Shown: positions 45,280 to 54,547 of the stretch, piece by piece
Position numbering within the stretch: the stretch's first letter is position 1
Layout of the letters: each line of letters begins with the position of its first letter
Assembly (NCBI GenBank): GCA_973895155.1
Contig: OZ316895.1
Span: 124,001 to 188,000, forward strand
Reading direction: 5' to 3'
Origin: Marsupella aquatica
Lineage: Eukaryota; Marchantiophyta
DNA length: 64,000 nucleotides
The notes under the pieces: generated by a model
Databases searched by the model: none
The model's input: only the letters and a program-made list of their open reading frames with translations
Told to the model about the DNA's origin: nothing
Made by a program: the position numbers and the translations under genes

Positions 45280-46273
45280 AAAGTTACTTTACAATATTTC
45301 TAATGTATTGTGGTTTTTTGTTCAGGTGTGCACTCTCATCCTGGATGTTTTTTGTCGGGTGGAATTTAATGCAAAGATTCCTAAAGACCCAGCGTATGTT
45401 CCATTGACGTCTTCGGAAGATGCAAGACATAAGTCAATGTTGAGTGTTTGTTACCCTAAGACTGACCCCTGTCCAGCAGCGGCTGTTGCTAGATCAAAAA
45501 GGCTTTCAATTGGGTTCATGCAAGCCGTGATGGAATTCCTCACAAAGCCCAAAGACATAGTCTTGACTGGACTGTGTGTGGCGGTAGCTCGTTTGCTGCC
45601 GGAGAATTCTCCGGGAGGTTTGTTGTCGGTGTTGAGGACAGGGACATTCTGCATTCGTGTGCTCAAAAAACTTTAAATAGTGTTCTTGCGAGGCACTTGA
45701 GCAAGGCAAAGCAGATTAAGGATCAGGCAGCCAAGGGTCATCAAGACGCTGGGTCGGATGATGAGTTCACGATTCCAGGAGATGAACAGGCTGGGCCTTC
45801 AAGCGAGAAAGACAAATTCGACCTGGAGTAAAGTACTTGGCCTCTTCTGATGTCGGACTCCCTATTTGGTTTCTTTGTTTTCTTCATTTTGTTGCTCTTT
45901 GTCAACTGATGTCGGTGGTTGCGTCAGTGATAGGAGGGTGGATTGGTTTTCTGAGGAGAGATTTCGTCTTCGGAGGGAAGTCCAGGAGTCCATTGTGGTT
46001 ACTCCTGAGAAGCCTTTTACTCTTTTGTGCTATGCTGAGACATCGGCGAGGCAGGTTGATGAAGCTCCTGTGGTCTTGACTTGGGAGGCGAAAGGACTTT
46101 GATCCATGAGAGGTGCTCGAAGATATCTGGATTGTTCAAGGTTTATCGACAATGAGGCGGGGACAGTCCGTCAGTATTTAGATGAGTCTGCCAAGTCCAC
46201 GGAGAGGGAAACCAGTAGCGATCCTAGTAGTAGTGACATATCTGATGAATCAGAGGATGAAGTTTATGACTGA

Positions 46274-47850
46274 ACAAGTAGGAGCAAGTAGGACTGGATG
46301 TACTGGTCGAAGTTGACTCTTACAGTTTTTTTGTGTTGAAGTTGTTGGCGATCCACACAGTTTTCAATGTAAAGAGGTTCCATATTATGATGGAAGTTTC
46401 TAGTTTTGGTGATCTTTTTTAAGATGAGTAAAACGTGTGTGGCTCAAGTATGGAATACTTATGACAATCATGCATGATTTTTCATTGTCATATTCTTTTC
46501 ATTATTGTAAGAGGTGGAAAACTGAGAATCTTTTGGCATTGTTTTCATGGAATGTGCGAGAAATTCATCCGCCAAAATGCCTTGCTAACAATGTTGCCTC
46601 GCTAGCAAAATCTCATGTTTCCTCGCACCGTACAATTCCTCACAGCAATCGAGCCATAAAATAATGGTATATCATAGAATTTGATTTGCATTTACTTATA
46701 GAATGATGGTGGCATCTCTTGCAAACTGACCAACTTCCCAGGCCATGAGTAGCCAATTCTTCACCAATTAATTTCCTGGGTAGTCAGCGCACCTCACCAA
46801 AACTTGGTTACACCAACTCTTGCCAGCAAGTTCCAATGTGTTAGGAACAACAGGACAAGTGGGCATGGGGAATTCACTAGGTTCTATAAGTTGCTGAAGA
46901 GAAGCCTTGGCCTTGGTGTGCAGTTGTGGTCTGTTTAGTGCAAAATCCGGCCCTGCATTGCATGGGGACGGCCATGCACTAGCCTTGTATTGGGTGCAAA
47001 AACCGGTCGGGCGGCCGTGCACGTGTAGTGCACGGATAATATATATAGTGAAGTGATATCCAGGCACTTATTCAAATTTTAGGCAGAGAAGAGTGCAGAA
47101 AGTAGATGTTTAATGTAAGTTGTTGAAGGAAGAGAAAATATGAAAATATGAGTTGTGGGTGGGAGAGGACCAGACTACCAGAGGGAAGAGAATCCTCAAT
47201 CTCCTCCTTTATGAATCCAACGATCTCAATTATAATTCCCGCCTTTTCATTGTTGTACACACATGATTACTCAGGATCCTGTTGTGCGCGTTGTAATAGT
47301 TGTTTCAAAAAAATAAAAATGAAAATGGCCTTATGCAACAATCAGCTAATTGCGCAGGGGCCTAAACCCTTCTGGATCATTGTCTCCCCAAAGACACTGT
47401 TTCTTCAATCCGGACAACATAGCTTCTTGATAACTCATCCATTGCTGTAAATCGGAAAGGATACCTGAGATGGATTCATAACTAAATGCCGGGATTACTC
47501 CCAGCCAGGATAAGCTGGTTGAAGTTGATTTTGATTTTGATTTAATTTGATGTTGATATTGATTTTAGTGGTTGATGCATGTTGATGATCACCCTAAAGT
47601 GTACTGTCATATATATATGTCACGGAACGACCATTGAAGACCATTCAAGACGGATAATTGTCACGTGCAAGCAAACAGTGAAATTTTTCCTCTCAGGAGC
47701 AAAAAGCATTCTTGCGTGACCCCTATTTTTCTACATCCAACTGCCTCGCTATCGACTACCTGGTTGGTAACATCCCTTTTGGGGACTGTTTGCTCGCACG
47801 TTACAACTACCCGAGTGAACACCCCACTCCCACCTGTTTGTCCCACGACC
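46274..47850. other. Non-coding interval between transposon genes
   Basis: No gene is supported. It holds P18-type half-sites near 46,582-46,606, an inverted repeat with a TATA-like sequence near 47,015, and an AT-rich stretch of GATTTTGATTT repeats (47,525-47,565). An edge of the transposon carrying the transposase and ParB-methyltransferase genes is probably here, but no terminal repeat was recognised. Confidence 0.5.
47015..47035. promoter_or_regulatory. Perfect inverted repeat beside a TATA-like box
   Basis: CCGTGCAC and GTGCACGG (8-bp arms) surround GTGTA and are followed six bases later by ATATATATAG. It could be an operator-like site or cruciform at a promoter. No gene follows in either direction within 700 bp. 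Confidence 0.35.
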
Positions 47851-47899
47851 CGTGATCTGTGAGGCCGTGTTCACGGCAAAACCAGGAGAGCAGCGGAGG

Positions 47900-49735
47900 G
47901 AGCCGGTAGTCCAAGCCGCGGAGCAGGCGGTAGAAGGCTACGACAATGATGACTCCGACTACGGGTCGGACCATCATGTTCCAGGAGTAAGGACCTGTGG
48001 CAGGTTCATCTCCACTCTTCCAAGAGTAGTTCGAGGGGACCCCACCCAGCAGAGCAGCCCCGAGTCTCCCCCACCAGATGTCGCTCCCCCGAGCTTTGAC
48101 GGCATAAAACAGATGGCACAAGAGTTTCAGGAGCGACTCAGGGAGGAAGAGAAGGCAGCCCTGGCTAGGGAGAAAGATTTACCAGGGGGAGAATGGCCAG
48201 AGCACATCAGGCGGCTTGCAAAAAAACGAAGCAGCCCTCCAGCCACGATAGAAGAAATCCGCAAGGCGGCTTGGGAACAAAGGCCACGATGGTTGATGCC
48301 GATGACTTCTACTCACTCCGCCTATGCTAAAGAAAGAGCCATGGAGTACGGGGAGATGTGTGGGGAACTTGCGCTCAGCATCTTTGGGGAGGAGTTGGAG
48401 CAGGGACCCTTTTTCCAGAGAGAGATGTTGGAGAAGCGCCAATTAGAAGAAGCGGTGGCTTTGGAGAGAAGCAAGAAGGACGAGGTCATCCATCGGCTTA
48501 GGGCAAGGGAAGCCAAGGTAGAAGACCTGAAGGCGGCCAAGAAAGCCCAAGATGAGCTGCGGATTAAGCGGCATGAGCTAAATATCATGTAGGGGCAATT
48601 GGATACCGCGCAGTCTGATAATCAAATTATCAAGGATAAACTGACTCGGACCCAAGGAGAGTTGGCCGATGCAATCAAGGAGAAGGAGAAGTGGAAGCGA
48701 GAGCTGAGAGACGCAGAGGAGGCCCACATAGCAGCCAACAACCGGGCCATGGCGGAGACCTAGAGAAGGGAGAGGGCGTTGAAGGGGGAGCTCGAGGATA
48801 TCCGCGGAGCCCTTGAGCAGAAGGAGGCCGAGTTAGGAAAATCCTATCAAGCGATCATTGTGCTACGACAGGAGCTTGCATCCCTGACGGCCAGCTTCAA
48901 GGCCGACCTCCGTGAGAAAGATGACCAGCTCGACCAGACTTATGCCAAGATGAATAAAATGGAGTCTGAGGTTGTAACGGAGCTCGACAAGGAGCTAAGA
49001 GCAACCCAGGAAGAGAGGGCTACCTTAAAAAAGGAGCTAGAGGAAGCCCAGAGAGAGTTGGAGGAAGCCCAAAAGGAGCTAGAGGAGGCACGCAAGGACC
49101 TGGACGAATTGCAGGAGGAGTTGGAGGAAAGCACGCGGAAGATGGAGAACTTACAGCGGCGAGCCGACAACCAAACAGAGCGGCTGAAGAAACAGGCCGC
49201 AGTATTTAAGTGCTTGGCTTCCTCAAGTCCAACTCCAATAGGGGCAACCAAGTTTCCAGGAGTAGTACTGGCCGAAGGACAAGCCGAGACACTCGCACTG
49301 GTGCCGGAGGTAAGTGGCAAGGGGAAGGGACCAGCTCCCGAAACAAGGAAGAAGAAAAAGAAAAAACCTTTTGGGTTGGGGAGTAACACTGCTTCTCAAG
49401 CCGTCGTGACCAAGGAGGTAAACCCGACACCAACCTCAGGCAGGGTCACGGCAGAGGATCCAACTGTCCTACAAGGCGGGGATGGCAAGGGCGAAGCCGG
49501 AATGCTCAATGATGAGGCCGGTGTACCGAATCCACCACTAGAACAGGCCGAGGAAGCCGTAGCCATATCGGAGGCCGTGGCCGATGCTGAGGCCGAAGCC
49601 GAGGGTGGACCCAGTCAGGCCGATGGAGAGGTGACTCGGTCCGGAGCAGGTAATCTGTCAGAGGAGGGACCTATGGTAGTGGTTGCGGAGGAAGTGTTGG
49701 GGGCGTCCATTGAGGATCAGCCACCACTACCATGA
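47900..49735 (+). pseudogene. Mobile-domain/coiled-coil ORF, 3' half
   Basis: This matches codons about 610-1,210 of the intact ORF at 10,303, from YGSDHHVPGVRTCGRF through the coiled coil, a Lys-rich KKKKKK stretch and the acidic tail. Two stops interrupt it: TAG at 48,593-48,595, where the intact copy has CAG, and TAG at 48,763-48,765, where it has CAA. The mobile-domain half is missing and the left junction (about 47,890) joins unrelated sequence. The tail is followed by the same LTR terminus as in the other copies. Confidence 0.85.
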
Positions 49736-49737
49736 CG

Positions 49738-50628
49738 GTGGTGGAGGGTCACTCCTTAAGGAGGGTGGACGTGGAGGGAGGAGGCGTGAGTGGGCAGGGC
49801 GGCTCAGATCTCCAAGTTTAGAATTAGGATCAGGACCGGGAGGCGGCCTTGACACTTAGCTTAGTGGGATTGCAGATCCACTGGTAAGAGCAACACTTGT
49901 GCTCCTGCCTCGCTGTACATAGGTAGATTACGGTCAGGTTAGATTAGGCTTACGCTGCAAGGAATTGGGCGGATCCACTGCCAGGATAAGACCTGGGCAG
50001 CGGGGGGGGTTCAGGGCCTTCTTCCTTAGCAAGTTTTTAGTGCACCAGCAGGGCTGGGATCAAGTAGTTAAAGAAGCTCTCGGTTAGTTATGCTGTGACC
50101 CTTGTGTATATTCATGTTTCCTCATACCTAAGAGATGAATAGAGTTGGCCTCACGCCTTAGTTCGCAGATCTTGTGTATGAGAAGTACTGTTTGTATGGC
50201 AAGTGCATGGTATAACTCAGTCAGAAGGAGTCATTTTGCTATTTGTGTGTCGCATTAACTTGTTTGAAGATTGCCCACATCAACCAAGAAGGGAGTAAGC
50301 AAGGTAGTAAGAGTTGGGTGTGTCGAGCTGAGAGAGGTCTTAGCGGCTTACCCAAGCCAGTTGGAGATCATTCTGGCGGCGGAATCCAAACATACCTAAA
50401 GGAAGACCAGGAGAGGAGGACAAGGGAAGGCATAGAAGAGGCCGGCTACGTATCTCATGACCCGATGAAGGATCTGTCCAGTATATATGTGTAAAATGTT
50501 AGTCGAAGGAAGTTGGCAGCGTCCCATGCCGCTAAGCCACGAAACCGGCCTCGCCAAGAGTGAAACCTACGGGAATCGGCTTGTGCAGGGGGGTTTCTTG
50601 GGTTCAGGGAGCCATGGGATGCACCACA
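49738..50628 (+). mobile_element. Family-A LTR terminus, third copy
   Basis: From the stop codon of the ORF to GATGCACCACA at 50,628 it follows 13,936-14,856, including the AACACTTGTGCTCCTGCC stem-loop side and the GGCGGCGGAATCCAAACATACC motif. It is followed by GAGTGAGAATAAC, not by a primer-binding site, so this is an outer element end. A 5-bp target duplication would be GAGTG; the other side is lost. Confidence 0.8.
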
Positions 50629-50691
50629 GAGTGAGAATAACAAATTCTTCTGGTTCTGAAACTCCTATGGGTGAAGTTGTTCTGATAGGAG

Positions 50692-51540
50692 TCAACTGAT
50701 CTGGAAAAGGTGACTGCGCAGATTAACTGACTCCATTCTCAAGTCACTAACCACATTATAGAGCTCAGCATCACTACAAGCAAAGAGAGAGGTTAACTTA
50801 TCAATGAGTTGCTGATTAGACTCAGCTTTCGAAAAAGTGGGTGGGGTGCCCCCATGAATGGCAGCAATAGTCAGTTCAACAACATCTTCTTGTTGTTCAG
50901 GTAAAAACTCGTCTCCTTCAGCTTCCAGTTGACCTGCACCACTGGTTTTCCTTGGAGAGTGCAAGTCATATATGTCCTCCAAGTTGTGTACAGGTGAAGG
51001 CTGGTTCAAAACCACCTACTGAGACATCCTCCATATTATCATCGATGTTCACATCAACATTCTGATCATTGGAATCCGCTGGGATGGCCAGTCCTGGTTC
51101 TTCTATTGAAATCTCCTCTTCAATGCCTAGTTCAATTAGGAGCAACCCTCTCTCCATTCTCTCTTCAAAGTGTAAGTAGAGTTGGGACAAATAACTCTGT
51201 AACAAGTGGATCTTCCTACCTTCAGACTCTTCACTTGATCTTTCATAACATTAAAGATCAACAAGGCCCAATTTACCTAGATAGCTCCACTATGAGCAAC
51301 TACAATAGTATTTGCCAGGGCTACAGGACAGAGAGTTGGCTTCTTTAGGTGAAGAATCGGCACTAAGAATTCTAAGAGAACTCTCAATTCAGGATAAGCA
51401 CACTGGGTCAAATTCCAACCATTTTTGAGATTTTGAATTCCTGAGAAGTAAGGCGTGGATAAATCTTTCTTCTTAGAATACAATGCCTCTCCCTCTGATG
51501 AGCAGCCAAAGGCATAAGCAATCTGCTCAACTGTCCACAA
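50692..51540 (-). pseudogene. Fragments of an unrecognised repeat-encoded protein
   Basis: Minus-strand open pieces at 51,540-51,277, 51,205-50,966 and 51,015-50,692 appear to be consecutive parts of one coding region. The first has WTVEQIAYAFG and YPELRVLLEFLVPILHLKKP, the second is acidic (NVDVNIDDNMEDVSVGG), the third has NLEDIYDLHSPRKTSGAG. The breaks may be introns or decay. I do not recognise the family. Its position among transposons suggests a mobile-element gene, but nothing in the sequence proves it. Confidence 0.35.
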
Positions 51541-52229
51541 ACTTGGACGAGCTCGAATGGTCTATCGAAATTCAATGGGAATAATCGACCCCTTCACAAA
51601 GTCTTGTAAGTAAGTGTCGAGTTCAATCTACATTCCAGGGGATCTCCAATAGACGCTTTAGTCCTAGCTGTTGTAAAGAGGCCTATAAATTAGCGCAGCT
51701 GTCGGGCGCCTGTGGAATTCGTGTTACTATACCCCTTGGAATTGCTAGAGCTTCAATACGGTATTGTTTGTCAACACCCAAGTCTGCCATAGCTCGAATT
51801 CTGCTTACTGTGTTGCGTGAAGATTTGTTTGAATTGAGAGAGGTGAGAGGTAGGCGGAAGAGAAGTCAGGAATGAGCGCCCATGTCCTGCATTCCTTTCC
51901 TTTCAAGGCGCTCCTCATCCCGTTGCAAAGTCCCGTTGGAGTTAGCCGTAACACGTCACGATCACAGAACTCAGTGCAAACTCGTAAGTCGTAAGGAGTA
52001 AACCCTTATACCCGTAAACTCTTAAACATGTATTCCTGTCAACCCGTAAACACATAACTTGGTTTACCCGTAACTTATATTCAAGGACTCGTAACTTAGG
52101 CACAGTTTATTTAGAGTGCAGTTTACTCTATAGTTATCAGCAAATATAGTTTAAATGCTTATCAGCAAATATAGTTTAAATACTTCAAAATTTTAAAAAT
52201 TTTCCATTTTCTTCATGCCTTTGGAATTA
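51541..52229. other. AT-rich interval, no recognised gene
   Basis: No supported gene. A TTATCAGCAAATATAGTTTAAA segment is repeated in tandem at about 52,134-52,183. Confidence 0.45.
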
Positions 52230-52970
52230 CTAACTACTTACACATGTGCGGCAAACCACGTCCATACGCCCCAAACAATGTCGGGCCAAGTGAGGATCCA
52301 ACGGCCTTCGCGCCTTTGGAAGACGACTGATTAGTTGTGCCCTCCGTCTTCGTTGCGCTATTTCTTCTTTGCTCCGCAATGCAAGTGTGATTGATGCAGC
52401 TACCAAACTCTCTTGGACTTCAGACGTAACATCGGGTACTACATCCGATTCCCTTTCTCCACTTGACAACTCCAAGATCCCCTCGATAAAAGTGTCAAAT
52501 TCACCATCCCCATCGTTGACATAATCTTCCTCAACGTCATATAATTCCCCCACCGCATGTTGATCAAACCCGCCATCTATTGCCCCATTCATGAGCCACT
52601 CCTTATCAAACAAATGAGTTTGAGTGTGAGTGTGCATCGGTTCCTCCAGAGGACAATCAATCCCTCCATCATCCAATGCCCCATTGATAAGCCACTCCTC
52701 ATCATAGAGGCAAGGTTCCGGCTAAACATGTGATGCTGCCTCATAGGACATGTTGGAGGCTAACTCCAATGGAGGATGGTGAATCCCACTTTCATCTAAA
52801 GCACCTTGAGTGAGCCATCCTTCATCAAATACATGTGGGTCACAGGGAACCATGGGTTGGCGGACCGATGTGCTCGGATCACCAACACTACAATTGGAAA
52901 TGTCATGGGGTCTTTCCAATGCTTGCCCTTGGCCCCGAGCCTCACGACAAAGCTGTCTCCCACTGTTCAT
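52230..52970 (-). pseudogene. Helitron-like protein, N-terminal exon (tentative)
   Basis: The frame runs from 52,970 to 52,230 with one TAG near 52,720. It contains three spaced copies of a D-E/K-x-W-L-x-x-G-A-L/I-D module: DEGWLTQGALDE, DEEWLINGALDD and DKEWLMNGAIDG. Its end, RRRRAQLISRLPKARRPLDP...HCLGRMDVVCRTC, resembles the start of plant Helitron Rep/helicase proteins, where a LGxMDVxCxxC segment precedes the HUH region. Immediately after RTC the DNA reads GTAAGTAG, a splice donor, so this would be a first exon. The catalytic Rep and helicase domains are not in the window. Confidence 0.4.
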
Positions 52971-52975
52971 GGGCG

Positions 52976-53320
52976 CAACCCCATTGGTAACCCCAGATTT
53001 TTGGTTACTTTAAGCGTTTCACTTAAAGTCGCCGCGACCGCTTACTTGGCTTTTGGCCGCCCCAATGCCGAGACCCCTTGGGCCAACGGCACGGCTTGGC
53101 CAACTTTTCAACGGGCCTTTTTCCTACTCCTTGCATCCCCCAACCCCATTGGTAACCACAGATTTTTGGTTACTTTAAGCGTTTCACTTAAAGTCGCCGC
53201 GACCGCTTACTTGGCTTTTGGCCGCCCCAATGCCGAGACCCCTTGGGGCAACGACACGGCTTGGTCGACTTTTCAGCGACACAAATTTCCTACCCCTTGC
53301 ATGGAATCCCATTGGTAACC
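52976..53320. repeat. 165-bp tandem repeat with internal hairpin
   Basis: The unit starting CCATTGGTAACC occurs at 52,981 and 53,146, with a third start at 53,309. Each of the two full copies contains ACTTTAAG-cgtttca-CTTAAAGT, a perfect 8-bp stem with a 7-base loop. No gene is supported. Confidence 0.8.
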
Positions 53321-53639
53321 TCATCCATATTTACTCGGCTCCTTACTCGCCAACGCCATTCCCCCTTGGGGTGGTGGTGTGGTTTGTGTCACCTTCCAAC
53401 TTGGATGCTTGAGAGGAGGTGGTCCCCTCATATATACTTCTGGGGACCTGCCACCCCCGGACCACATTTGGTCCTGATATTTTGGCCCCCATTTTTCTGT
53501 TGTAAACGGACTTGCAAGAGTGATCTTCGGTGTCGTCGTCGTCGCCGCACCCTCTTATCACCGCTCCCTCTTGTTGTTGCCACTCCGTTCTCCTCGTTGC
53601 ACCCTCACTCATACACCCTCTCCCTCGTTAATCCCTCTC

Positions 53640-54420
53640 CCTCGGGCATTGGGTCGAGGCAGGCATGTCGGGTCGAGGCAACATTGCGGCAGCGAGGGCA
53701 TCGCAGTGACGAAAGGCGTCGCGACCGGGTCAAGTCCAACTGCTAGGCAGGGGAGGGCAGCGAGGCAGCATCGTGGTAGGGGAGGGCGTCGTTGCGGCGA
53801 TGTCGAGTCCAGGCGCGGACTCGAACGGAGGGGGTCACGGCAGTGAGGCAGGGAGGGCGTCGTAGCGGCGGCGACGGCAACAGGGTCTAGTCCAGGCGCG
53901 GGGTCGACCAGCCAGCCTCGGCTTTGTGGGGAGCACGGCCAGCCTCGGGGGGCGGTAGTGAGGCAGGAGAGTGGGAGGGTGTCGCCGCGGCGACGCCGTC
54001 AAGTCCAGGCACAGACTCGACTGATTCAGGTCGTGGCCAGCCTCGGGGGGCGCGGCACTCGCCTGCGCTGGGAGGCACGGCAGTGGGAGGCGGGAGACGA
54101 GGGCTTGGGGGGCGCGACAGTGTGGGAGGCGGGAGGCGGGAGGCGAGGGAAGGAGCGGAGGGAGTCGGGCCGAGTGACTCGACTACTCGTGCGAGGAAGG
54201 GAGGGAGGAAACGCGCAAGGGGGGGAAGGTGGGAGGAATGGCCGTGGCGCGAGGGAGGGAGTGTCGCCAGGGAGGAGGGAGCGCAATGGAGGAGGGAGCG
54301 GGGAGGAGGGAGCGGGGTCACGGCAAGGGGGAGTGCACGGCCGCGACGGGAGGGAGGGAGCACCGGCTGAGTCACCGCGATGCAGGTTCACAGGGGCTGT
54401 CGCCGCATTGCATTCCCGGC
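53640..54420. repeat. GC-rich low-complexity tract
   Basis: The sequence is dominated by GGCAGxGAGGCAG, GGAGGGCGTCG and AGTCCAGGCGCGGACTCGA-type words that recur every 60-100 bp. Open frames occur on both strands in several frames at once, as expected from lack of A/T-rich stops, so none is called as a gene. Confidence 0.7.
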
Positions 54421-54547
54421 GGCACTGCATTTTGTCCTATTGCTTTCCTTTTGGGTGGTTTTGATTTTTCTCACTGAAAACGACACGGTAAATCCAAATG
54501 ACGACCACGGCAAAAATGGGCGCAACGTTGTATTATAGTTCTTGATT

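Larger units (their letters stand above)
41923..46273 (+). pseudogene. ParB-like domain fused to DNA amino-methyltransferase
   Basis: The start ATG at 41,923 opens a short basic exon. The next part (about 42,370-42,911) ends in a ParB/sulfiredoxin-type motif, FDGNHRLYSW, after a KFKMQGY helix segment. Introns with GT...AG ends are visible at 42,912-43,004, 44,368-44,453, 45,136-45,325 and 45,828-45,927. The middle has WPPKTGEKVD and an acidic IQILSDSDDEE. The C-terminal part has LPTGHRTR, a strand MLSDDGYVVVLHSLD, then SKRLSIGFMQAVMEFLTKPKDIVLD and GGSSFAAGEFSGRFVVGVE. That is the usual end of beta-class N4/N6 amino-methyltransferases, where the AdoMet motif lies C-terminal. An acidic tail ends at 46,273. 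A TAG at 43,225, a TGA at 46,100 and several single-base frame changes break it. Bacterial and phage ParB-methylases are known; the eukaryotic gene structure is the surprise. The target base is unknown. Confidence 0.7.

Noticed and set aside
53520-54477. Overlapping open frames on both strands in the GC-rich tract
   Set aside because: Several frames are open at once on both strands because the DNA is poor in A/T. No domain or codon bias is evident.
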